Part shown: positions 36,501 through 49,150 of the stretch, one piece after another | Layout of the letters: every line of letters starts with the position of its first letter | Numbering within the stretch: the stretch's first letter is position 1 | NCBI GenBank assembly: GCA_025345505.1 | Contig: JANVCC010000174.1 | Location: 5,587,012 to 5,651,011, forward strand | Reading direction: 5' to 3' | DNA from: Todiramphus chloris collaris | Taxonomy: Eukaryota > Chordata > Aves > Coraciiformes > Alcedinidae | DNA: 64,000 bases | The notes under the pieces: generated by a model | What the model was told of the DNA's origin: nothing | What the model saw: the letters and a program-made list of their open reading frames with translations, nothing else | The model's database searches: none | Translations under genes and position numbers: made by a program

Positions 36501-37765
36501 CAGGGAGCTTGTAGAGGAACTTCTGCCCCCTTACAGAGTAACTTCACTTTTTTTAATAATACTTTTTTTTCCCACACTTGGGAATGATTGGGAAGGGCTG
36601 AGAATCGGGTTCTGGCAGCTCGTGCCCCTTTGTAGCGGGGTGCTTGGGTTTGCTTACTGCCGGTCATGTCAGTGTTTTCTTTTATATTCCTGGCATCAAA
36701 CGGGGATTTTTTTCAGAGCTTGTTCTGACTGATGTTGATGAAAGGACAAAAATTCATTATTAGAGAGCAGTAGCTGATGCTTGGCTGGCGTTCCCCAGGT
36801 GGATGAGTAAATATCAGGGAACTTCTGTAGTGAAATTTCTGCTGCAAAACGGTGCTAGTGGCCAACCCTGCTTGTACTGCACGGCTGAGCTGTGAGACCT
36901 GCGCAGACCTGGGTGCTGGGAGCCCCGCTCCCTGCGCAGCCTCTGCAGCCACGCAGCTCTGTGCCGAGGGTCTCCCTGGCACTGGCTGTCTCCTCTGGGA
37001 AGAGGTGGCCGTGCAGGGTCCCCAGAACCAGTACGAGAGCCCACGATGGGCCGGCAGAGCTGAGCCTTACAAAAATGAAACAAAGCGAGGTGTTTTCACA
37101 GGCACAGGTTGCGGTCGGACCCGTTTGCTGTCCCCTCTCGGCCCAGATGCTTGGTTATTAACAGATCCTCGTCCGTCATCCAGGCAAGGGAGACACAGGC
37201 ACACGGGTCTCGCCATTGATGACAATGGTGTTTTCTGGTGTTTTCCAGATAAAACAGGGTCTATTCTTGTGCTTGGAGCAGAGCAAAGGGTTGCCATTCT
37301 GCACAGCACGGTCAGGTCCACGTGGGTCCTTTAAGCAAGTCTCTGTCAGCTTCAGAGGCAAAGAAAACCCCCTGAAACCCATGTAGCCTGTATGGAGGCT
37401 GCTGGCAGAGTCAGCCCTGGGTGAACATCCTCGATTTGCTGCCTCCTGAAATGGAGCAGCTTTTAGAGTTTTGAGCTACAATTTGTATTCAAATGAAGGT
37501 CATTTGAAAGGTGTAACATAGTAAACAGTCATTATTTCATTTTGATAGTGGTACTAAAATTATAGTGTTGGTTGAATTATTTTAGTATAGGACCATTACT
37601 ATCTCCCTAAAACACTTATAGGGATTTTTATATCGGTGCCGCAGTCCTGAAATTAAAGGAAAATTAAAAATCACACGGCTGTGGTAGGGAAGTAATTTTT
37701 TTTGCGAGCATGCCTTCGTTTTATCGTGCATTCTCTTTCCCTTACTTCTCCGCCGAGAGAGATGC
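33561..37765 (+). other. CAMTA1: Intron 3 segment with a second GC-rich block
   Basis: Mixed intron sequence. The stretch 34940-35530 is GC-rich with shadow open frames on both strands. Next to it, 35740-35850 is AT-rich with taatttttaatgactaat-type words and a pyrimidine-rich 'tgtcttgttttcag' at about 35803-35816 that resembles an acceptor, but the sequence after it shows no known protein. Nothing else is recognised. Confidence 0.45.
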
Positions 37766-40700
37766 GTGGCTTCTGTCGGGGGCTGCTGCTGCCAGGTTGC
37801 TGCCGCGGCCGTCCTCTCCCATCCCTGCCCTGCGTGTTTCTGCTCTGGCTGCGCCTCGTGCTGGGGCAGCATCCTGGTCGCGTGGCAGCTCCTGCCTGCT
37901 CCTTTGTGGTGCTCGTGGCTGGAGAATAATGCCTTTGAGAGTCAGCGATGCCTCAGCAGTGATCAGGCTTCGTGGGAAGAGGCATTGTGCAAAAATAAGA
38001 TGGAAAACGGGAGGTGCTGCAGGGTCACTTTGGGGAGCTCCTGCAGAAGCCTGGGACGTTGCAAGCCTCTTGCTCCAAGGGTGGAAGCATCTCTTGCTGG
38101 TGCCTCCAGCTGCACAGCGTGTTCCTTGTACCTTCAGCCTCCAAGGTGTCTGCTGGCCGTGGTGCTGAGCGCAGTCCTGTCATGGCTGAGATGCCTTAGT
38201 GCTGCCATTGCTCTCCTGCCTCCCTGGGCAGCACCAAGCCTCCAGTGCTCGTGGTCCCAGAGGTGCCTTTGTCGGGGCAGACCCTGCTCGCCTGCGCTGG
38301 GCTGGGCAGAGAATTTGCCTTCAAGTTGTGTATCCAACCCAAAGCTTGGCGTGACCCTAAGCGCTGCCCAGCTGCCAAGCGTGTCAAGATGTGCCTTGAC
38401 AGCAGCTACCACAGCTCCACAAAATGCATTAATTTACCTGAAATTTAAAGTATGCGAAAGGGAAGGATGGGGTGAGAGCAAGCGGCTGTGGGAGGAGCTG
38501 GGGGGATGCTCCTGTGCCCACAGCCCCCTGAAAATGCAGCTCTGCTGCCATGAGTCCTGGTACACAGGCCAGCTGCGTTCGGGTGACCAGGGAGGCTGGG
38601 GTGTTTGGGAAATGGAAGAGGGCAAGACAATCTTGGTGACTAGCTGAAGACTTAAGAAAAGTCGCTGCTTTTCCAGTCGGAGGGTTGTCCTCTCTGGTCT
38701 GACCCCCGTGGCACGTGGCTCTGTGGCAGGAGCCCGTCATCCCCCGCGGCGGGGCAGCCGGCGCGCTCAGCACCCAGGCGAGCTCTGAGGGCTCCCCTTG
38801 CTGAGTGCCAGGGAGACAGCGTCTCCCACGGGCCAGGGCTTCATCGGCCACCTCTACAATTTAGACTGTTTTTAATTTTTTTCTATAAAGGATGGTGCTG
38901 TGGTATCACCTGGCTCCAGTGCTCTTTGTGAGCATACTGTATTTAAAAAATACTCATGTAGAGCTGTAGAGACACTTAAAATCTCTCTGCCTTTATTTTC
39001 TTTTAGGAATGCATGTAATAGAAGTTGGAGTTAATAGAATGACAGTAATTTCCCCCACCGGGGCCACCGGGTGAGGGTGGCTGGACAGCACGCGGCAATT
39101 ACAGCTGCTATTAGGTGGAAGGGTTGATGCGCAACGGGCTGCACGTGAAGCAGGGGCTCTCGGACGTGAACGAAATCTTAATTGTGAAATTCCCGTAGCT
39201 TATTACAGCTGCCTTCATTAACATTTTCACACTTGGCTGGCTAACAAATGAGGAGAAGGGCTTTCTGTACCGCTGGATTTATAGTGCTGCGATCCGCTCC
39301 GTGCCTCGGCGCGTGCCCGAGGCCTGGACCCTCACCCTGTCTGGGCTCCTGCTGAGGCAGAGGGGACTGCAGGCTTTTTATGGAAGGGAGAGTAAAAATC
39401 CAGGTATTCTGCGAGTATTTTTAGTGAAAATCTTTATTGGCAATAAGCTGATCCTCAATAAAATGTAAGAATACTGTGCAAATAAAATTCCCTTTAATTT
39501 ATAATTCCTTCAAGAATTTAAGATTAAATTTCTGTTTTCTAGCTGCGTCTTTGTCAGAGTTCACTCTGTGTTTTGATCTGGGTTTTATGGGTTTTTGGGG
39601 GTTTGTTTGGTTTTTTTATCTGTCGTTGCTTAAACTCTGGGGGTTTTCGGTTGCACGAGGAGGATGCCAGTGTATATCCCCTGGGAAAGAGCATAAACTC
39701 TTAAACCGTGGAAGTTTTGGTGCTTGAATGGTACTGAAGCTGACATAGATGATGCACCAACCATGGCAGCTGTTGGCTGTGGAGGGCCACTGTGTCGTGC
39801 TGCAGGTCAAGCACATTCCTGCTGTGCCTTCCCCAGCCTTGCTGTGCCCCATCCTGCTCCAGCTCCCAGCTTTGCTGCTGGAGCGCTCCATGCTGGCAGT
39901 GTGAAGATGTTTTCATGATGAAATTGAGGGGCTCTCAAGTGCAGGGTGCTGTCGGGGTGGATGGTCTCCATCCTTGGGTGTAGGTTGTTCTTGTAGAGCA
40001 GCTCCTCAAGGGGTTTCAAATGAGGGAGGAAGCCTGCAGCTGGATTGGGGTGCCCTCAGAGATGAGTGCAGCAACCTGTTCCATATTTATTATGGGCAAC
40101 AATTTGACTAAGGGAGAATTTAGATTAATAACATTCAGCCCGGAGAAGTAATTTCCTTTGAGAAAACGATTTACATGCACTCTGCCAAAAAGAGCTGTCA
40201 CCGTGCGCTCTCGTCGTGTCAGCTCCAATAATGAAGTTGGAAATAACATGGGAGGTTAATAGGTCCTACTTATCTCCTTAGCACCGGAAAGGAAGATTTA
40301 CAGTGCGGAGCCTGGTTTGCATATTTCCCTTGGAAATGGAAAGGTTTTTCCCAGGCGAGACTGATGAGATGCTGCGGTTACAGGCTGTCCACTCTGCTGC
40401 CGCTCACGGCCGAGGCGTGAAACCTCCATCCTGGGGGACGTGCTGGTGGGCGGCACCGTTCCGGGATCGCTGCCCGGGGACTGTGCAGATGCCCGTGCCA
40501 CCATTCCAGCAGTTGTTCTGTTTAACTGGCGAGGTCTTCTCTAGGCCTGGAAGTTCATACAGACGTGGCTGCTGCGCAGTGGTGAAAAGATGGTTTGAAG
40601 CCTGGTGGGTTTTCCTCGGGAGCCGCCCATGGCGTGCGAATGGGGAGGTCACCTGGAGGTGGGGGGGCGGCACTGGCGCGGGGAACGCCAGCCTTGCCTC

Positions 40701-41000
40701 CCGGGCTGCTGCCTGTGTGACGCCATCCTCCGGGCACGCGTTATGAGGTTTGTCCTGCCTTAGCCCTGGGGAAGATGAGCTACGTGATGCTCCGTGGGGC
40801 TGGGAGCTGCCAGGCTCTGCTGGTGCCTCAGCCAGGACCTGCTCCGTTAATTAGAAATAGTAACGACCTTGTCATCGCTGGCGAGGACGCTGCTGCCTTG
40901 GCTTTCGGTGAGGATGAAGTCGCTGGAGCCGCCCCTGCGATTGCACCTCTCCTCGCCTCGCTTACGTCCAGGCGACGCAGCCTTGTCACTTCGGATCACT
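37766..41000. other. Two GC-rich blocks in intron 3
   Basis: The stretches 37770-38320 and 40380-40990 are GC-rich and carry long open frames without protein similarity that I recognise. The longest, 293 codons on the plus strand at 37766-38647, is Cys/Leu/Ser-rich and has shadows in other frames. The stretch between (38860-39540) is AT-rich and contains ATTA words, possibly regulatory. Confidence 0.4.
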
Positions 41001-44000
41001 CTTGCTGAACTCCCCGAGGACTCGTGGCACGTTATGGGCCATTGCGGGAGCTATTCCGTTTCACACAGCAAAGCTATCTGTGAGTTACAGGAGTGCACAA
41101 ACGCTCTCAAACCCTGCTGCTGTTCTCCTCCCGTCCCCTGGCTTTTTAGAAAATAGCTTTCTAACCGCTGTTCTCTCCCAGCAGAGCTGTGTTTGAGTCC
41201 TCAGCAGGTTGTTGGGCTCTTCCATACTGGGAGTGAAACAAACTTCTTTTTAAAAAATAGAATCACTCCCTCTCGATCGTTCTAGTCCCATGGTGCACTG
41301 AAGTCTGCTTAAAAAAATAACTCCAAAAGGGATAGGATTTTTAATAAATGTTCTGTCTAGCACAAACTGTAAAATATTCATTTAAGTTGGTTATTTCATA
41401 TTACTGAGCAAGTGCGAGAAGAATTAACTTTCTGAACTGCTTAAGGTACAATTCAGTAATAACCTGAGCCATTTAATGAATGAAATATTTAACATAATTT
41501 GCATACATTAAGTGATGGGATACGGAGTATAACAAATGTAATGCTGATGACACCCAGGGAAGGAAAAGAAGAGGTAAACTTTGATGCTTTCCCCTATAAA
41601 ATAGAGAGAGCTTTAACAGGCATGAGGTGACCAAGCAATTTGTTCTCAGCAGGTCTCTTCAGGAGGAGGCAGCTGCAAATTCACATGTGCTCAGAAACTG
41701 CAGTTCATAATCGGAACAGTGGCAGGGCTGGATTCTCAATTATGCCCAGTTAATATGGGACTTCCAGTTAGCTTTCAGTAACAAGTGCATTTTAATTCAT
41801 TTTCTTCTCTGTAAGTGGCCACCCTTCTGGAAACTATATAATGAAGTTAAGTGCTCCAGAGAGAGAGCGTGTGTGTAGATATATATAAGAGTACAGATAC
41901 CTGGGACAGGGGTGGCTGCCGGGTGGCAGCTGTGGGGAGCACAGGATGGACCCAAGGGCGACTGGCACCACACACTGCAATCCAGATACGGCAGCACCGT
42001 TGCCTCATTCAGAAGCTCTGTAACCTTTCATGGCTTCATCACACTCCTCGCAGCCTGGCCCTTCCCTCTCCTCGCTGCCGCGCTGGGCAGAGGCGTCTGT
42101 CATGCTGCGTGCTCCGAGGATCCTGCATCACCTGGAGGTGATGCCATTACCCAGCCACTCGCGGCCTCTTTCTCTTCCAGTCCCCATTACTCTGCGTTTC
42201 CTTTCCCCCACCGTGGGCTCCGTGTCTGTCACACAGATCGCTGGCTCAGTTTTGCAGTTCCTGTAGGTCTCTCGGCTGGTTTTCCAGCCTGTCTGATCCT
42301 CACGTGTAAATGCCCTCTGTCACATCCAAATGCCACCACGTCGCTGCTCGCCCTCCGGCTCGTTGGTAGGTGCTGAGCAGTAAAGGAAGTCGGCTGAAGA
42401 CTGAATGTAAAAGGAGCTGGGCAGGGAATCCCAGGGAGTGCAGAGCTCCTTGAGGTCAAAACTGACTCTCAGGAACCTTAAATGCCTAAAGACCGAGATG
42501 AACAGGATAATTCTGAAAGGCATCCACTCCTTAGTTAAAAAAGGTGTTTTTTAAAAGGTGTCTATTTCTATAAGCTGTGAAGTGAGCCCATTGCTGGGGG
42601 CAGGGGACAGGCTCAGGTGGGCACTGGAGATCCCCTCTTGGCAGCTGGATTTGGACTACCTGAGAAGGGAGAGGGTTGGGTTTGTCCCCACTGTCTATTG
42701 TCTTTACAGCAGTTAATGTTACCCTAACGTTACCCTACAACAGTTAATGTTGCCCGAAAAATGCTCTGCTTTCATAACGGGCAGTTTTGTTTGTGTTGAA
42801 TAAGCTTTGTTTGATTTCTGGAGCCATTCATTAACAGGATCAGGGCTGTAAATTGGAGCCAGTTAGGTCTAAGAGCTGCTTTAAGAAGCTTTTTCCAAAG
42901 CTGGAAGGTTAAAATGCCGCGAGCGAAGCGTCCAGCCCTGCACACGGGGAGCTGGGCGGCAGCCCCGGTAGCACTGGGGCCGGTATCCTCTCGCTGGGCT
43001 GCGCCCCTGGCAGCCGCGGGTGCTGCAGCCGCTCCGTGCGCAGGGGCTCACCCTTTTTCTATATTTAGCGAGAAATGTATCAGCATCCTTTTCCTCCCCG
43101 AGTTCCCCCTGGGAGCAGAGCTAGTAAATAGCTGTTGCGCTAAAAATAACACCTGCGCCAGCCCTTGGCAGCCTCTCCCCAGCTCCCACCCCCACCCTGG
43201 GAACAGATGTTTGGATTTATGATTATTTATATTTAAAAAGAAAAAAAGCACAGCAGAAATCAACCACTTAAAAATGTAAAGACCATGAAACCGCCTGTAA
43301 TGCTTAACCTTTGGAAAACATTATTAGTGCTCTCAGCCATCTCTTCTCTAATAAAAGAGGAGGCAGCCCTGGCACAGCCTGCAGTGATTTTCCAGCGTTG
43401 CTGGCAGCCGGAAGGTGACCGGGATTGTGCGTGCGGCTCCGGGAGCACGCGTCCCTTGCGCTGTGCTCGGGGTAATACCAGCCTTGGCCCCGTTTGGACA
43501 CCAACCTGCTGGGCAGCTGCTTTCCGAGGAGAAATGCAAGAAATCCTGGGCAGCTTGCTGCTCTGCCACAGCTCAGGGTTGTAAACAGCTTTTGTCACAC
43601 AAGTAATGCCCTTTTCTTTTTTTCTAATCTTGTCCTTTTTTTCTTAAATATTCTCTTGAAAGCAGGGAATGAGTAAAATCTCAGAACTCTGAAAATAGCT
43701 CGCAAAGAATTTATGGCTCCCTGGTGCTGCTCTGGTTTTAGGATGTTTCCTTTCTGTTCAAGTGTATCGTATGGTTTTGGATTGGTGTGTGAATTGCCCA
43801 GGGATGAAAACCAGCAGGTCCTTCTCAGGGGTCAGCTCTGCTGTGACACCCCAGACAAATGGCCCTGGCTTGATGGTCACGGCCGGGTACCTGCCTAGAG
43901 CGGAAACATTTCTGCTTCCGTGCCCCATGCAGAAGGGAGGATGGTTTGACCGTGGCCATGAGCATAACGAGTTGTACAGGAGCTGATCCCATCCCTTAAT

Positions 44001-47000
44001 CAGTATTCGTGAGCCTCTCCAGGAACCCGGCCTGTCGTTCCCAGTTCTGTGAACAATCCCCTGATGGACTGGGGGAGAACTGGGGAAAAACCAAACCAAC
44101 CAAACAAAACCAACCAACCCAGCAGCACCAGCTGGGAACTGGAAATTGCACCTGAGTTCCAGTAGCTATTCTTCATGTTTGGTGATCGGTTATTTTTTCT
44201 TCCTTTTTAAACCTCAAGTAACAGTTAAAAGGAGGAGGAAGAGCTTAACGAGCCATGAACGCTTAAAATGAGGAAAGGGAACCCTGCACTTCGATTTACA
44301 GCGCGAATGGTTTGGGTCTTACCTCAGCCTGTGAAAAAGCCCTCTACTTTCTAAAGTGTTTGAGTTTTTCTTTGTACTCGTGCTGTTGCGGGCTGGGACC
44401 CTGCGGACCCCTGCCCACCTCCTGGCTCCAGAGCTTGGCCCCTGGCTGCTCCCTCCTGCCCAGGGGAAGGAAGGAAGATGTGTCTCTTAAGTGGTTGTGT
44501 AATGGGATGGTATATAAAAATAACACAGCTTTGGGAGGTCACTTGTACCCCGTTGACAGCCTGGGGTTTGGCTGAGGTTTGTTTGGCGGATGTTTGGGGA
44601 AGGGAACAAACACCTGCAGGTGTTTGATGGTGCTCGCCCGGCAGCGCGATGGAGAGAACCGACAGCAGAAGACCTTAAACTCCATTTTCTTGTCTCTGGG
44701 AAGATTTAGGATGATAGCTGGGTTCTAGAAATAGAATTCTGGAGCCTCGTCACTGCAGTTAACTGGAGGGGTTTTGGGTCTAAGCATCAGGGTGACCCAG
44801 AGAGGCTCTGATGAAGGAGTGGGCACCGCGCTTTGCATCGCTGCAGGCGGGGAGCTCTTGCTTTCTGCTAATAGCTCTGTAGCCTGCAAGTAATGAGCAA
44901 TTAATTATAGAAATATTTCAATAATGCTTTTTCTGGCTGCCTCTACTTGTTTACTCCTATGTTTGATATTGGTCCTTCTTCCATTTAGAGATTTTTTTTA
45001 TTTTAATGGAGCAATCCAGGACTCTTGCAACTCTTACAGACGCGTGCAGCAGAGCAGCATAAGGTGATGGGGTGGATGTGCCTCTGGGAAGGACAGCCAA
45101 ATTCTATTAGTCTCTCGTAGAGCCCTGTCCTTTTGGGATCTTGGCTACTTCAAAAAACACTTGGGAATTATAGTGGCACACTGCACAGCTTCATTTCAAA
45201 TGCTTTTCATAAACTTTCCTTGCCTTTGCTGTGCTCAGGTATGGGGCTGCAAACGCCGTGATGCTCCGGGCTCCATCTGTACAATTTTATCTGTTCCTGG
45301 GTATGAAACGGGAAAAATTACGGGGGCGATGATAACGAGTAGCGTTTGGTGATTTTGTTACGGTTGAATGTTGTTTGCACAGTGATACAGGGGCACTTGT
45401 GCAATATTTACAGAGCACCTTTCAGAGCTGGGCGAGCCTTCTATGTAAACAACACAAATGGAACAGAACGATTAAATAATCATTTAAGGTAAAGCAACTC
45501 CTTTATTTAGCCAGATCCTCAGGAGAGGAGAGATCCTGGCACTTGGAGGGCAGGAGGGAGTGTATGAAGCATGAAAGCAGCAGCTTCCAGGACTCCCATT
45601 TTACACTAATTGAGATCTCGGGGCTCAGTTCATCACAGGACGGTGCCGCTTTAGCTGAGAGAGTCAAATGTCCCAGTTACAACTATTTCCAGATTTCTGT
45701 GCTTTGTGGCTCTTGGTCTGACCAGTGTCATCGTTCAAACGCAGCTTTTATCATGATTTAATATGTATCTTTTAAGAAGGATTTTAATTCCCTGTTTGAA
45801 ATAAGAAAACGGCATAAATCACAGACAGAATCTTTTAACATTTCCAGTTTTAAATGAATTCCTGTTGAGAGTCTCTTAAGCCAGATTTATATCTGATTCT
45901 GCATTGAACTGTGTCGTTATGTGGGACTGAAAAACTCTTACAAAATTAGGCATAATGCAAAAACATGCTGAAAAGACAGTTCTGCAGGAATGTGGAACAT
46001 TATTATGTTAGAGAATATTGGAGTGAGGAATATGCAGAAAGGGGCAATTACCGGGGATAGTTTCCCTTTAATGAACCTTGTGCGGTTCCTTGGTGAAAGG
46101 TTTGCTGCTGTCTCCTTGCAAGAAAAGGCAAATTGAGAAAGCGCTGATATTTTCACCCCAGCTGGCGACAGCAGGACGACAGCTCACGTGCGTCTTTAAA
46201 TCACAGGGTTTAATCCAAGGTCATTTAAAGGAAAGAATAATAATAATAAAACAAACATGTAATGATTTGTGGGTATTTTCCAGTAACTAAAGATTGGGCA
46301 TTATTTAATATTGCTCCGTTTTACTGACTATCACTTGGTTTGGGACCTAAATGGAAGATAAAATCTATCGTAATCGCATTAGGCACTGGCTGATTCAAGG
46401 TCTGACTTTGCTGATACTCGCGACTAACGGTACCTCTGAGCCAGGCGGTTCAGGACGGCCATTGCTAAGTGTGTTTGTGCAGAATTATGTTCTTGCTGTT
46501 TGAAAGACCCATTTCATAGTTCAGTTTATCGTTGTCTGTGTGTATTTGGCAGGTGAAATTGCTGTGCACATCTCACTTAACTCTGGGGTCTGTTAACTGC
46601 TGCTTATTCGCTTGAGTGGGGTTTTTTTTTCCTCTCCCTTTTGTGTGTTTTAGAGAAAATTATTTCTTGTTTTAATCCAGTTTCTTCATACCACGTTTAG
46701 TCTTGAAAATAAAGCATTTAAGGTGTCCATTTGCTACATTATAGAAGTTGAAAAGTGACAAGGTCTGGCCACTCTGAGATCTGGTTATGCTGACCTGGAA
46801 GAAATGCCTGGTTTAACTGAGCTGAGCCTTACCAATCTGTGCAGCTCAGTCGGCGTTTTCCTTCTAGCAATAAACGATCTCCCGTAACTTCTCCAGTTAA
46901 AAATGTTAATGAAAGGTATATCAGAGTGGGCTGAAGTCCTGTGTGTGCTGGAAAAAGATGTATGAACGTGGTGTAAAATAATCAGTAAGTTATCAGCATA

Positions 47001-49052
47001 AAGCATCTGAATTTGCTGGGCTGCAGGAGAGCAGTTAAGTGGGGATGCTCCAGGACAACTTCACCTGGAGAGATCAAGTTCTCCATTTCCATGAAGTCTC
47101 CCTTGAAGTATTTGGGTGTAGGTGTAAGACTTGCTGTGGCTTGTGTCTGGGTGATGTTGACTGTGTGTCTGACCCCTTTTTTCATTTCTTTTTTTTCCTC
47201 TTTGATTTTCGTTTCCCCCTTGTTCATTCCTGTCTCTCTCTAAGTTTCCTTTGGGAATGTGTCTGAGCCTGTTTGAAGTTGGTTTTCCTCTTGCGCTGAG
47301 CCTTTCGTTGGTTTTGCTCTTTTCGTCCCTTAACTTCAGGAGTTAAGCCAAGCTGCAGCAGTGCTGAAGCTTGAGGGGCTGGAGCCCTTTTGTCCCTGCG
47401 TTAGGTGCGGCTGCCCCGGCGCTGCTGCGAAACGCCTTCGCGGGCAGATGGCTGGATCCGCTATCGGAGCTCAGGATTCCTAAATGTCACCCTATAATGT
47501 CTAATTAGGCTTGCAGTTTGAAGACATCATGTACTTTAATTGAAAACTTGTAAGAGTAATCTATTACATTTTTTTTCCGTTAAATTAATAGCGTGGACCT
47601 TTAGCAGATGGTTAGCGAGACGCAGTTATTAATGAAAACATCCACTGCCTGCAATCCAGCCGCTTGTCGCTGTGCACGACGCGGAGAAGCACGCCATGCA
47701 TCTCCCCAGCCAAACGCGCTTTCTGCTCCGTGGCTTTACTCCCCTGCCGTGCCGATCAGGTCCCACGGCCGCGTGGTACCTCCCTGCCCAGACTGAAGCT
47801 CCACAGCGGGGTTTTTGCTGGGGGAGGCTGGGTGCAGGAGCTGGCAGCAGCCAGCAGGCTGCAGATCCTCTGCCGCTCTCCGGAACGCGAGGGAAAGCAA
47901 GGAACGCTTTGGGCCCCCAGGTTTGCGGGTTTTTCATCCATTAGGGTAGTAGACCAAGTGATCTGGCTTAAGCTGTTTAATGGTATTTCCACGGGTCTAA
48001 ACAAGCGCCTCTGCTGCGTGCAGGCACCGTGTTTAATAGGGATGAGCTCTGCTGTCTGTCCCCACATCCTGATGGGTGAATGGCACTGGGTCGCATTCAC
48101 CAGTCCCAGGTTTTCGTAACAAATCTTTTGTTCACACCCCCACCCTCCCCACCCCCCTTCACAGCTCCCCTCTCCCTCTCCTATTGCGTTGCTGCTTCCC
48201 AGGGGGAACACGTGGCAGCAGCAGAGACTGGGGAAAGCCAGAATATTTATCACTCTCTCCTACGCAGACGCTCTAAAACAGCTTCTGCAAAATAAATTTC
48301 CTGTAAGACCCTTCTGGAGCAGGGTTTGGCCGATTGCTCCAGGAATAAAGATAAGTCTTTTTCTTCTCCAGGCGACTGGCTGGGACCCACAACAGTGGTG
48401 GCTCAGGGAGCTGCCACATCCTGGCCACTTGTGGTTTTTCTGTCTGGCAGAAAATGGTCATTTAAAAGCCAGCTGTTTTCTGGAGGAGCTGTGGTGGTGG
48501 GAGCACCTTGTGTAAGGGCCTTCAGGTGACTGATGGCGAAGGGCACCCCAGGCCAAGAGCATCTCTCTGGGGTGGAGGATGCTCCGAGGGAGGAGCATCA
48601 GGGACTCAGAGATCCACGTTTCCCAGTTGCACCTCATCTCTGCAGAGGAGGAATCTGCATCAGCTCCAAGGAGGTGAAGTCTGAGTCCCAACAAGGCAGG
48701 GATCTCTCTTCCCCAGGAGTGCTGAGGACATGGGGACTGATGCCATTTATTCCCGTGGAGGTTTGGTGGATGGCAGCTCCCAGGACAGGGAGCCCCTTGG
48801 TGAGGCAGAGACTGTAAACGGTTCAGTTAGATAGCTGCAGATACTGATATTAAAACCCAGCTTCCATCTAATTAGATACAATGTTAGCTGCTGTACTCTT
48901 ACTCAATTAGAAAAATACATTTTAAATGATGTTTTGATTTATTTTTGTGTTTAATTCAGTTGCAATGGAAGAGGCAGAGTAGGAACTGGGAAGTTTGCCT
49001 TCAGGTACCTTGTGTCGGAGCCAAATGAGGTGACACTGCACGGCCCCACTTC
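41001..49052 (+). other. CAMTA1: Intron 3 segment, no gene seen
   Basis: About 8 kb without recognised genes or transposons. It includes AT-rich stretches at 41230-41620, 43040-43350, 45340-45520 and 45760-46310, a small dinucleotide patch at about 41855-41890 (agagag, gtgtgt, atatat) and a pyrimidine-rich run at about 48125-48185. The stretch 48370-48810 is repetitive in feel but I could not assign it to a transposon family. Confidence 0.45.
44086..44120 (+). repeat. (AACC)n-like low-complexity patch
   Basis: An A/C-only stretch of imperfect aaacc/aacc units about 35 bases long. A similar G/T patch is on the plus strand at about 30130-30152. Both are simple-sequence drift. Confidence 0.8.
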
Positions 49053-49150
49053 ACAGAATCACAGAGTGGTGGGGGTTGAAAGGGACCCCTAAGGGGCCTC
49101 TGAAGATCATCTAGTGAACCGCCCTGCCAGCGCAGGACAGCTTCGCCCAC
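49053..49150 (-). mobile_element. CR1 LINE 3' fragment, minus strand
   Basis: The text 'cacagaatcacagagtgg', followed by 'ggttgaaagggacccctaag' and 'gaagatcatctagtgaac', is the reverse complement of an avian CR1 3' end. Roughly 100 bases are clear. Similarity fades after about 49150, so the right edge is uncertain. Confidence 0.85.

Noticed and set aside
37766..38647. 293-codon plus-strand open frame
   Set aside because: No recognisable domain, Cys/Leu/Ser-rich as expected from this GC-rich composition, shadows on the other strand, and no splice context.
42716..42760. Repeated ccctaacg/ccctacaa and cagttaatgtt words as an interstitial telomere tract
   Set aside because: Only two imperfect CCCTA words; too short and irregular for a telomeric array.
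48370..48810. Possible unrecognised transposon
   Set aside because: It looks repetitive but I found no terminal repeats, target-site duplication or family signature.
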